Source of the DNA: CAZNSX01 sp964575845
GTDB taxonomy: Bacteria > UBA8248 > CAZNSX01
Reading direction: 5' to 3'
Length of the DNA: 64,000 nucleotides
Assembly (NCBI GenBank): GCA_964575845.1
Contig: CAZNSX010000009.1
Location: 1 to 64,000, forward strand
Part shown: piece by piece, positions 48,913 through 56,330 of the stretch
Position numbering within the stretch: the stretch's first letter is position 1
Layout of the letters: the number at the start of each line of letters is the position of its first letter
Made by a program: the position numbers and the translations under genes
The notes under the pieces: generated by a model
Database searches by the model: none
What the model saw: the letters and a program-made list of their open reading frames with translations, nothing else
Told to the model about the DNA's origin: nothing

Positions 48913-50856
48913 TTGCCTAAGGAAGGGTCCGGTGAGAAGGGTCGATATCAACATCTCTCTGAGCCGATCTCCATCGGCTCCCTCCTTCTCTCTAACCGCT
49001 CCCTTATGCCCGCGCTTCAGCTAAACTACGCATCCGCCGACGGCGCCGCCACAAGACGCCTCACCGATTTCTACCTGGAAAGGGCTCGGGCCGGGGTGGG
49101 CCTGATAGTGGTGGGCGCGGCCCATCCCGTCAGCTTCAAGAAGCCCCTTCCCGGCATGCTCTCCCTGGCGGATGATGGCAAGATTCCTCCCCTGAGGGAG
49201 CTCACCCAGGCCCTCAAGGGAGAGGGCGCAAGGCTTGCCCTCCAGCTATCCTATCCGGGCCGCCAGGCGGATAGCCGAACCTTGGGGGAGAAGCCCGGGG
49301 CTCCAAGCCCTCTGCCAGCGCGGCCGGGGGGAGAGATTCCAAGGGAGCTATCGGCCGGAGAAATCAAGCTCCTCGTAAAGGCCTTTGCCCAGGGAGCAAG
49401 AAGAGCGAGGGAGGCGGGGTTCGATGCGCTGGAGCTGCATGCCTCTGCGGGCGCTCTCATAAGCCAGTTCCTCTCCCCTCTCTCCAACAGGCGCACCGAC
49501 GCCTACGGGGGAAGCCTGGAAGGGAGGCTTCGCTTCCTCCTGGAAATAATAGAAGGGGTAAAGGCCGAGGCCGGGGAGGACTTCCCAATCCTCTGCCGCC
49601 TCTCTGGGGATGAGTTCATGGCGGGGGGAGGAGGCCTCGCCGATACTCTGAGGATGCTCCCCTGGCTTGAGAGAGCGGGCGTTGCGGCTCTCAGCATAAC
49701 AGGGGGCTGGCACGAGAGCCCCGTTCCTTCTGTCCAGAGGGAGGTCCCTCCCGCCGCGTTCAGCTATCTGGCGGCGGCGGTGAAGGAGAGGACGAGCGTT
49801 CCAGTTGTGGCCGCTAACCGCATCAATGACCCCCTTATTGCCGAGGGGGTCCTAAGCCGGGGGGAGGCGGACATTGTGGCCCTGGGCAGGGCTTTGATAG
49901 CTGACCCGCATTTTCTGCTCAAGGCACGTGAGGGCCGGGAGGAGGAGATAAGGCCATGTGCGGCCTGCTGTCTCTGTTTTGACCGTGCCTTTCAGGGAAA
50001 AGCCGTGGAATGTTCGGTGAACCCGAGGGCGGGACACGAGGGGGAACTCACCGTGGAGCCGGCCCGTCGCATGAAGCGGGTGCTCGTCGTGGGAGGGGGT
50101 CCGGCCGGCCTCGAGGCCTCCAGAGTTTTAGCCGAAAGGGGCCACGAGGTGACCCTCATGGAAAAAGAGGAACGCCTGGGAGGTGCCCTCAATCTCGCGG
50201 CCTCAGCGCGGGGGAAGGGAGATCTCCGGAGCCTCATTCGCTTCCTCTCCCGAGGGGCGAAGAGGGCCGGCGTTAAGATAGAACTCCGCCAGGAGGCCAC
50301 GCCCGAGGTCATAAGGAAGAGGAGTCCTGGGGTTCTGATCCTGGCCACGGGAGCCCGCCCAATCATCCCCGAGCTCAATGGAAATCACACCCCGGAGTCC
50401 TTCACGGCCCTTTCCGTCCTTGCTGGAGAAGTACTGCTCCGCGACCCCGCGGTTATCGTGGGAGGGGGTCGGGTCGGATGCGAGGTGGCCGCCTTTCTCG
50501 CCGAGCGGGGCCATGAGGTGGCCCTTTTTGAAGAGGGACCGAGCCTCGCGCGCCGGATGGTGAGAACAGCCCGCTGGGTCTTAATAAAGAGGCTCAAGGA
50601 GCTTGGAGTCAAGATACTAGTTAACGCCCGAGTGGAAGCCCTGGAGGAAGAAGGAATCTGCTACAGGAGTGAGGGAGGGCTTGAGCACCATCGGGCCGGG
50701 AGCGTCATCCTGGCTGTGGGCTCGGCTCCCAGGGATGAGCTCACCGGGGAGGTTAAATCCCTGGCGCCCGAGGTCCTGGCCATAGGCGATTGCCTTGAGC
50801 CGGGCTCTCTCCTGGAAGCCCTCCACGGGGGCTTCAGGGCCGCTCTAGCCACCTAG
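48913..50856 (+). CDS. FAD/FMN iron-sulfur oxidoreductase, 2,4-dienoyl-CoA reductase type (second copy)
   Basis: A 647-residue paralogue of the 46072-48132 enzyme, on the opposite strand. Old-yellow-enzyme barrel (EPISIGSLLLSNRSLMPALQ), Fe-S region CAACCLCFDRAF with a following ECSVNP, and two nucleotide folds (KRVLVVGGGPAGLEASRVLA and PAVIVGGGRVGCEVAA). The catalytic barrel motif, usually HGAHGYL, reads HASAGALI, so the second His and the Tyr are both lost. TTG start at 48913. The reaction is uncertain, and it may have a different acid or no enoyl reduction. Confidence 0.88.
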   Translation: MPKEGSGEKGRYQHLSEPISIGSLLLSNRSLMPALQLNYASADGAATRRLTDFYLERARAGVGLIVVGAAHPVSFKKPLPGMLSLADDGKIPPLRELTQALKGEGARLALQLSYPGRQADSRTLGEKPGAPSPLPARPGGEIPRELSAGEIKLLVKAFAQGARRAREAGFDALELHASAGALISQFLSPLSNRRTDAYGGSLEGRLRFLLEIIEGVKAEAGEDFPILCRLSGDEFMAGGGGLADTLRMLPWLERAGVAALSITGGWHESPVPSVQREVPPAAFSYLAAAVKERTSVPVVAANRINDPLIAEGVLSRGEADIVALGRALIADPHFLLKAREGREEEIRPCAACCLCFDRAFQGKAVECSVNPRAGHEGELTVEPARRMKRVLVVGGGPAGLEASRVLAERGHEVTLMEKEERLGGALNLAASARGKGDLRSLIRFLSRGAKRAGVKIELRQEATPEVIRKRSPGVLILATGARPIIPELNGNHTPESFTALSVLAGEVLLRDPAVIVGGGRVGCEVAAFLAERGHEVALFEEGPSLARRMVRTARWVLIKRLKELGVKILVNARVEALEEEGICYRSEGGLEHHRAGSVILAVGSAPRDELTGEVKSLAPEVLAIGDCLEPGSLLEALHGGFRAALAT

Positions 50857-50865
50857 GGAGGGGTC

Positions 50866-51192
50866 TTGGAGGACAAAAAAGGAGTAACCGGAGCGCGCAT
50901 GGAGCTGGAGGACCTCCGCCGCAAAATCGATGAGCTGGACCGCAGGATCGTCCGGCTGCTCTCGGAGCGGGGTGAACTCTGCAAGGCCATCGGCAGGTCG
51001 AAAAGGAATTTGAAGCTGAGCCTCCATGACCCGGAGAGAGAAGAAGAGGTCTACCGCAATATCAGAAGTTATAACCGAGGGCCTTTCCCGTCTGAGAACC
51101 TTCAGGCCATTTACCGGGAGATCATGCGCGCCGCCCTGCAACTGGAGGGAGGCGAAGAAAGCGACTCCCCCCCCTCAGGCTCAAGGGGCTGA
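50866..51192 (+). CDS. chorismate mutase, AroQ type
   Basis: Rearranges chorismate to prephenate for Phe and Tyr synthesis. About 97-108 residues, all-helical AroQ fold: LEDLRRKIDELDRRIVRLLS, ERGELCKAIGRSKRN, HDPEREEEVYRN and NLQAIYREIMRAAL. Start is TTG 50866 or more likely ATG 50899 (MELEDLRRKID). It is monofunctional: no prephenate dehydratase or DAHP synthase is attached. It follows the reductase by 9 bases. Confidence 0.9.
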   Translation: MEDKKGVTGARMELEDLRRKIDELDRRIVRLLSERGELCKAIGRSKRNLKLSLHDPEREEEVYRNIRSYNRGPFPSENLQAIYREIMRAALQLEGGEESDSPPSGSRG

Positions 51193-51206
51193 AGCCCGGA
51201 GTCTCT

Positions 51207-52556
51207 TCAGGAGAGGTATTCTCTCTCGGTTTCGGTGAGAACCTGGTCCAGAATCTCTAGGGCGCGTTCAAGCTGCGCCTCTGTGACTGTCAGTGGAGGC
51301 GCCAGGTTTATGCCGGTATTGCGGTAGCGGTAAATCAGGCCAAGCTCCCAGGTGCGCCTCCGGACAAAGCGGGACACCTCGACCGGAACGGGTGTCTTCT
51401 TATCCCTGTCCACAACGAGCTCGAGACCCACAAGGAGCCCCAGCCCGCACACATGGCCGACGATTGGGTGGCGGTACAGCTCCTCCGCCCTCCTCAAGAG
51501 ATAGTCCCCAAGCCGGGCGCTCCTCTCCACGAGCTTCTCCCTCTCCAGGATGTCTATGTTAGTCAGGGCGGCCACGCAACCGGCCGGATGACCCGAGTAG
51601 GTGCCCCCGTGCATGAAGGCTTCCTTCATCCCACCCCTGAAGGCATCGGGTATCTCGGGGATTAAGAGGGCCCCAGCGAGAGGCATATAGCCGCTCGTTA
51701 CACCCTTGGCAAACAGGAGCATATCGGGCTCGAGCCCCCAGTGCTCGCACCCGAAGAGACGGCCTGTCCGGCCGAAGCCGGTGATGACCTCATCGGCGAT
51801 GAGAACCACCCCATGCTCGGAGCAGATGTCCCGAATCATGGGCCAGTACTCTTTTGGCGGGATCATGACCGCGTGGGCCACAGATACAGGCTCCCCGATG
51901 AAGGCGGCCACGGTTTCGGGCACCTCAAACCGCAGGAGGTTCTCGAGCTCCCTTGCGCAGGCCACCCCGCACTCGGGGTATTCGAGTCCCAGCTCGCAGC
52001 GGTAGCAGTTGGGGTGGGTAATGTGGCGGAAGCCGGGGACCAGCGGCTCGAATGCCTCCCTCAGGGCAGGGATACCCAGAGCAGAAAGGGCGCCCATGGT
52101 CACGCCGTGGTAGGCGTAGCGGCGGGCAACAACCTTATAGCGCTTCTTGAAGCCCCTGAGTGTCTGATACTGGCGGGATATCTTGACCGCTATCTCCACG
52201 GCCTCAGAGCCGCATACCCCGTAGCAGACGGTGGAGAGCCTGCCCGGGCTTATGGCCGAGAGCTTCTGGGCGAGTTCCACGGCTGGCAGGGTTGTATACT
52301 CAAAAAGCCCGAAGTACTCGAGGGTCTTCATCTGCTCGGCAACGGCGTCTGCTATCTCTTCCCTCCCGTGCCCCACTGCGGTGACATACATTCCAGACTG
52401 GCCGTCGATGTACTCCTTGCCGTCGATATCCCGAACGATGGCCCCCTCACCCTCAACGATGACCCTCGGCTCCTTCACATAGTCATCCATCTGGGCGAAC
52501 TGGTGCCAGACGGAGCGGAGGGTCCCCTCATCCACCTTTATCTTCGCTGTCTTCAT
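51207..52556 (-). CDS. class III aminotransferase (omega-amino acid type)
   Basis: A 449-residue PLP enzyme of the aminotransferase class III family (BioA/omega-transaminase/4-aminobutyrate type). GVCGSEAVEIAVKISRQYQ binds PLP, VVLIADEVITGFGRTGRLF contains the Asp, and LLFAKGVTSGYMPLAGALL the Schiff-base Lys. It could use an omega-amino acid, polyamine or 2-aminoethylphosphonate-like donor. No biotin genes are nearby, so BioA is unlikely. The start is set at the ATG MKTAKIKVDEG. A TTG 14 codons earlier is possible. Confidence 0.88.
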   Translation of the reverse strand: MKTAKIKVDEGTLRSVWHQFAQMDDYVKEPRVIVEGEGAIVRDIDGKEYIDGQSGMYVTAVGHGREEIADAVAEQMKTLEYFGLFEYTTLPAVELAQKLSAISPGRLSTVCYGVCGSEAVEIAVKISRQYQTLRGFKKRYKVVARRYAYHGVTMGALSALGIPALREAFEPLVPGFRHITHPNCYRCELGLEYPECGVACARELENLLRFEVPETVAAFIGEPVSVAHAVMIPPKEYWPMIRDICSEHGVVLIADEVITGFGRTGRLFGCEHWGLEPDMLLFAKGVTSGYMPLAGALLIPEIPDAFRGGMKEAFMHGGTYSGHPAGCVAALTNIDILEREKLVERSARLGDYLLRRAEELYRHPIVGHVCGLGLLVGLELVVDRDKKTPVPVEVSRFVRRRTWELGLIYRYRNTGINLAPPLTVTEAQLERALEILDQVLTETEREYLS

Positions 52557-52695
52557 GGCTCCAAGACCCCTCATGGGTGAAGGAAGGCCTAGATTCAAAG
52601 CCGCCGGGGAATTCTAAGAACGAGCCTCCCTCAGATTCACTGGACGGCCCCCGGCTGGCCAGCTCTGTGCGCGCTCTCTCCGGGGAATACATTTC

Positions 52696-53448
52696 TTACT
52701 GGGCGAGCCATCCCCCATCGATCATGAGGCAATGGCCGTTGACAAAGTCCGCCTCATCGGAGGCCAGGTAGACGGCCCCGGCCGCCATCTCCTCGGGCTT
52801 GGCCATGCGGCCGTAAGGAAGGTGCTCCAGGTAGAGCTTGGCCTTCTCGGGGTCCGCCAGGGTCTCCTGGATGAGAGGGGTCTCAGTGGTCCCCGGCCCG
52901 ATGGCGTTGACGTTGATCTTGAGGGGGGCAAGCTCGAGGGCCAGGGCGCGCGTCATATTGACAACTCCCCCTTTCGCTGCGCAGTAGGCAACGTAGCGCC
53001 GATATCCCACGAAACCGAACGTGGAGGCCAGGTTGATGATCTTTCCCTTTCCCCGCTTCAGCATGTGGGGCACCACCTTCTGGATGCAGAAGAATGCTCC
53101 CTTAAGGTTGGTGTCAATGAGGTTATCCCAAACTTCCTCGGTGACGTCCGCGAGGTTTGCCGGAAGGGTGAGGCCAGCGTTATTGACCAGGATGTCTATC
53201 TTTCCGAAGGCCCTTACGGTCTCATCAACAAGCCGGTCGATCTCGGAGAGCTTCCTGATGTCTACCTGAAGGGCGAGGGCTCTGCGGCCCTGGGCCTCTA
53301 TTTCCCGAGCCGTTTCTTCGAGCTCTTTCATTCTCTTAGAGGTGCAGATGCTCAGGTCGACCCCCTCCTGGGCAAACCGGAGCGCGATGGCACGGCCGAT
53401 TCCCGTAGCCGCGCCGGTAACGACAGCGGTTCTCCCATCCAACCTCAT
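52696..53448 (-). CDS. short-chain dehydrogenase/reductase
   Basis: A 250-residue classical SDR. The NAD(P) loop is VVTGAATGIGRAIALRFAQE. NNAGLTLPANL, the catalytic Ser (STFGFVG) and YVAYCAAKGGVVNMTRAL (Tyr-x-x-x-Lys) are present, and the tail is ASDEADFVNGHCLMIDGGW. It resembles 3-oxoacyl-ACP reductase or sugar/polyol dehydrogenases. The substrate is not determined. It may act with the aminotransferase gene next to it (both minus strand). Confidence 0.92.
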   Translation of the reverse strand: MRLDGRTAVVTGAATGIGRAIALRFAQEGVDLSICTSKRMKELEETAREIEAQGRRALALQVDIRKLSEIDRLVDETVRAFGKIDILVNNAGLTLPANLADVTEEVWDNLIDTNLKGAFFCIQKVVPHMLKRGKGKIINLASTFGFVGYRRYVAYCAAKGGVVNMTRALALELAPLKINVNAIGPGTTETPLIQETLADPEKAKLYLEHLPYGRMAKPEEMAAGAVYLASDEADFVNGHCLMIDGGWLAQ

Positions 53449-53845
53449 GGGGTCCCCCCGACGCGGTGAGCGCTACCGCCCATCTCGGCTCCCTCCTCAC
53501 ACATTTATAGAGCGATGGTCCCTCACCAAAGAACCTGGTGGACTCGGTCCTAACGAGGGTTGTTCTGAAAAGCATCGCTCCGGAGTGCTCCGGCGCGCTT
53601 AACTGTCGTCGAAAGCGTGCTGAAGAATTTTGGCAACGAGGGACTTCCCCTTTGGCGTGCCGCCAAAGCTAGCAAAGGGCCCAAGCTCTGTCAAGGGAAA
53701 AAACCCAGCGCTATCGCTTCTAATGTTCCTCAGCTCCACTCCACATCTGGAATGTCTGAGGGGCGACCAGGGCAAGAGGAGTTTCTCCTGGAAGCCGCGC
53801 CCCCTTTTGACTATCATGAATTATGACGGAGGTTATGCTTGTAAG
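53449..53845. promoter_or_regulatory. 397-base region upstream of the kinase gene with nested palindromes
   Basis: A nested inverted repeat CTTTGGCG-TGC-CGCCAAAG (53650-53657 and 53661-53668), enclosed by CCCTTTG...CAAAGGG, is the main structure. GCTCCGG also occurs twice in tandem near 53577-53595. A minus-strand frame here gives no family match. GGAGG lies before the kinase ATG. Confidence 0.3.
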
Positions 53846-54163
53846 ATGAAAGGTTTTGTCCTTGCGGACGACCTTACGGGAGGCTGTGACGTGGGCCTCA
53901 TGTTCACGGCCCAAGGCCTCAGGGTCTGCGTCCTTCCCACCGATGAGGGCCTTCCCGCCCTGGGAGAATGGGAGGCCGAGGTGATGGTCCTGGATACCGA
54001 GAGCCGGGCGCTCCCCCAGGCTGAGGCATCCCAGAGGGTAAAGGATGCCCTGGGCTTTATCCGCAAGGCACGGGGAGAGCTCATCTACAAGAAAATAGAT
54101 AGGTCCCACCCCAACGTTGAGCGCAAATGGAGGTATCGATCATGGACGAGAGTAGGCTCCTAG
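53846..54163 (+). pseudogene. 5' part of an interrupted four-carbon acid sugar kinase gene (DUF1537)
   Basis: The first 85 codons (53846-54100) are the N-terminal substrate-binding domain: MKGFVLADDLTGGCDVGLMF and EVMVLDTESRAL, ending at LIYKKID. The normal continuation K-x-D-S-T-x-R-G is found only at 55353 onward. After codon 85 the frame runs 20 more codons into the insert and stops. Deleting 54101-55352 rejoins YKKID with SNLRGNLGVELEAALDEG in frame to give a ~410-residue kinase. Such kinases phosphorylate D-threonate, D-erythronate or related acids, and the PdxA2-type dehydrogenase gene downstream is the usual partner. Confidence 0.85.
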
Positions 54164-54375
54164 CACTCAAGCGCAAGGTCGAGGACGCTAAAGCTCAGGT
54201 GGCCGAGTTGAGAGGGAAGAAGAGCTACTTGGAGCAAGAGCTAAAAGAGACCTGGCAGTGCTCTACAACAACGGAAGCCGAGCGGTTGCTCACCAAGCTG
54301 GAGGAGGAAGCGAAGGCGCTGAGCGGGAAGATCGAGCGAGGAACCAAGGAACTCCAGGAGAGGTACGAGCTATGA
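54142..54375 (+). CDS. coiled-coil protein inside the insert
   Basis: 77 residues, almost entirely helical with heptad-like spacing (LLALKRKVEDAKAQVAELRG, RLLTKLEEEAKALSGKIERG). GGAGG at 54129-54133 lies 8 bases before the ATG. One Cys. No family is recognised. The next gene starts with ATGA overlapping this stop. Confidence 0.7.
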   Translation: MDESRLLALKRKVEDAKAQVAELRGKKSYLEQELKETWQCSTTTEAERLLTKLEEEAKALSGKIERGTKELQERYEL

Positions 54376-54710
54376 GAAAAACAAAGTCTTGTTTAGGAGC
54401 GGTGCTGCTGCTCGCTTCAGCGATCCTGATCTCCGCCTGTGGCATGACCATGGACCTTGCAAACTGGTGGGTCGGCGCCGACAAGCCTCTCGCCTATCGA
54501 GAAGGCTTCATACATGGGTTCGACAGCGGCGTGCCTGCAGCGGGTGGCTGCTGCTCGGTGTATCGGAGAGACAAGCAACGATACTCAGGCACTTCCGAGG
54601 ACAGTCTCCTCTATAAACAAGGGTGGGATTATGGGTTCGAGGAGGCGAAAGAATACATGCAAAGGTTGGTCCACGACGCTGCTCCCGCCCCATCATTAGG
54701 AGGAGACTGA
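54372..54710 (+). CDS. small lipoprotein inside the insert
   Basis: A 112-residue protein with a lipoprotein signal peptide (CLGAVLLLASAILISACG, lipobox ISAC at about residues 20-23). The mature part has two copies of one short motif: YREGFIHGFDSG and YKQGWDYGFEEA, both Y-x-x-G-[FW]-x-[HY]-G-F-[DE]-x-[GA], separated by a Cys-Cys pair. AGGAGAGG precedes the ATG. It is not similar to a lysis spanin in an obvious way. Function unknown. Confidence 0.7.
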   Translation: MRKTKSCLGAVLLLASAILISACGMTMDLANWWVGADKPLAYREGFIHGFDSGVPAAGGCCSVYRRDKQRYSGTSEDSLLYKQGWDYGFEEAKEYMQRLVHDAAPAPSLGGD

Positions 54711-54796
54711 GGCCGAAAATGCCCACCGTGAGGTTTTGAGGAATCAAGAACTGAGTTAGCGGAGGCATCCGTTGAAACTACGGGAGGATAGGATAA

Positions 54797-55111
54797 ATGG
54801 GGGAGATGGTGTCTTTGACTCTGTGGTTGGGATTTTCGTTCCTGGCTGGCTGGTACTGGTCGAGCAAGGGACGAACGCTATGGGGAGGCTTCACCCTCAG
54901 CATCTTCCTCTCGCCGCTGGCGGGCTTCATCGTAGGGCTCTTTTTGAGACCTGACCATAGAGTGCTCGAAGGAAGGAGGCTCATGCGCGGCGACACGAGG
55001 AGGTGCCCCTACTGCGCCGAGATCCTCCAGAGGGCGGCGGTGCGGTGCCGCTACTGCGGTATGAACCTGGTCGAGACCCCGACGGTGGGTCCTGAGAAGT
55101 TCGATGCCTAG
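54797..55111 (+). CDS. membrane protein with C-terminal zinc ribbon, inside the insert
   Basis: A 104-residue protein. Two hydrophobic helices (SLTLWLGFSFLAGWYW and LSIFLSPLAGFIVGLFL) are followed by a double C-x-x-C ribbon (CPYCAEILQRAAVRCRYCG). This helix-plus-ribbon layout is common in bacterial and phage small membrane proteins. GGGAGGA precedes the ATG. Its last codons overlap the start of the next frame. Confidence 0.75.
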   Translation: MGEMVSLTLWLGFSFLAGWYWSSKGRTLWGGFTLSIFLSPLAGFIVGLFLRPDHRVLEGRRLMRGDTRRCPYCAEILQRAAVRCRYCGMNLVETPTVGPEKFDA

Positions 55112-56330
55112 CGTTCAATCTCTCCGCCACTCCCTGGAGCAGCAGAAAGGCCGCCGAGCTCAGATCCTCCAGAACCTTGAGCAGACCGAACGGGCGGTCA
55201 AGGAAAAAGGGCGGGACCTCCGCCGGCACGAGGAGGCCCGGGAGATCATCCGAGAGGTGGGCCTGAAAACCCAGCAGTCCCTTCAATACCACATCTCCGA
55301 GATAACCACCCTAGCGCTGGAGGCGGTGTTCGATGACCCCTACCAGATAGATTCTAACCTCAGGGGGAACCTCGGCGTCGAGCTTGAGGCCGCACTGGAC
55401 GAGGGTTCCTTTGAGCTCGCGGTTCTGGCTCCCGCGTTCCCCGCCAACGGGAGGACCACCTCCCGCGGGGAGCAACGGGTGGCGGGGGTCCCACTCTCTG
55501 AGCTTGACCTCTATGAGGGGGGTGTCCGGGTGAGGGTCTCCTCCCGGGTCAAGGCTAACCTTGGGAGGCTGGAAGTGCTAGCGGAAGAAGTTTTTCTCAA
55601 AGATATCAGGCGAGGGAGGGAGCATCTTAAGGGTCTCTTGGTGAAGCTCAAGGATGAGGGCATTCGGGTCGTTATATGCGACGCGGAAGAAGAGGAGGAC
55701 CTTGCAGTGATTGTCGAGGCTGTCAAAAGCTCGCCCGTGAGGGCCCTCCTCTGCGGCTCCGCCGGGCTTGCCGGCCCCCTGGCCGAGGGCCTTCGCTCTG
55801 AGGGTTCAAGGCCTGATCCCCCCTTCCCGCTTCGGCCCCCGAGGCTCATTCTCTCAGGATCCCTCCATCCCCTCAATCTCAGGCAGCTCTCCCGGCTTGA
55901 GGCCTCGGGCAGGGCTCTGCTCTTCAGGCTTCCCTTGGAGTATATCGAGGAGGAGATCCTGGAAAGCGCGGCGGAAGAGCTTTCCAGAGGAAAGGATTTG
56001 GGGGTCTTCTCCCCGCCCCCAGTGAATTCCGCCCGGGATGCAGTTGATGTGGCATCCCTTCTGGGGCGGCTCGGAGCCGCGCTGCAAGGGATGGTCGAGC
56101 TGGGAGGTGTCATTCTTTCCGGGGGCGACACGGCAAGGGCCTTCCTTAGAGAGTCGGGCTCGCCCGGGCTCAGCGTCGGAAAGGCCCTTCTGCCCGGTGT
56201 GGCCCTCTGCCGACTTCTGGGAAAGGAGCTCCCCTGCATAACCAAGCCGGGGGGCTTTGGGCCTGAGGATGCTTACTTGAGGCTTCTTGAGGGAGGTGAG
56301 AGAAATGGCCAGGCCGCGGGCAAGGGTTAA
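55104..56330 (+). CDS. chimeric ORF: SMC-like N-terminus fused to the kinase C-terminal part
   Basis: 408 codons. The first ~83 residues are a coiled coil ending in QQSLQYHISEITTLALEAVF and DDPYQ, which I recognise as the N-terminus of phage-type SMC/RecN-like ATPases. At ID (55347-55352) the frame passes without a break into SNLRGNLGVELEAALDEG and the rest of the four-carbon acid sugar kinase, including the C-terminal nucleotide-binding part (VILSGGDTARAFL, ITKPGGFG). The kinase motif K-x-D-S-T is here D-S-N. The protein lacks the substrate-binding N-terminal 85 residues, so an active kinase is unlikely unless the two parts assemble. Confidence 0.8.
   Translation: MPSVQSLRHSLEQQKGRRAQILQNLEQTERAVKEKGRDLRRHEEAREIIREVGLKTQQSLQYHISEITTLALEAVFDDPYQIDSNLRGNLGVELEAALDEGSFELAVLAPAFPANGRTTSRGEQRVAGVPLSELDLYEGGVRVRVSSRVKANLGRLEVLAEEVFLKDIRRGREHLKGLLVKLKDEGIRVVICDAEEEEDLAVIVEAVKSSPVRALLCGSAGLAGPLAEGLRSEGSRPDPPFPLRPPRLILSGSLHPLNLRQLSRLEASGRALLFRLPLEYIEEEILESAAEELSRGKDLGVFSPPPVNSARDAVDVASLLGRLGAALQGMVELGGVILSGGDTARAFLRESGSPGLSVGKALLPGVALCRLLGKELPCITKPGGFGPEDAYLRLLEGGERNGQAAGKG

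Larger units (their letters stand above)
54101..55352 (+). mobile_element. 1252-bp insert of phage-like DNA in the kinase gene
   Basis: The insert sits between two copies of ATAGAT (54095-54100 and 55347-55352), either a target duplication or junction microhomology. The coding sequence of the kinase is continuous if it is removed. It contains three complete small genes with their own ribosome sites and the 5' end of a fourth, all on the plus strand and tightly packed as in a phage genome. No transposase, integrase or clear terminal inverted repeats were found. Whether this is a decayed mobile element, an integrated phage fragment or an amplification/assembly chimera cannot be settled from the sequence. 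Confidence 0.75.

Noticed and set aside
54101..55352. Intein, group I or group II intron
   Set aside because: There is no intein splice block, no continuous frame from the kinase through the insert, no reverse transcriptase or homing nuclease, and no domain V-like hairpin noticed at the 3' end.
53846..56330. Simple frameshift or sequencing error in the kinase gene
   Set aside because: The two parts are 1252 bp apart and the intervening DNA carries several good small genes, so this is an insertion, not a small indel.
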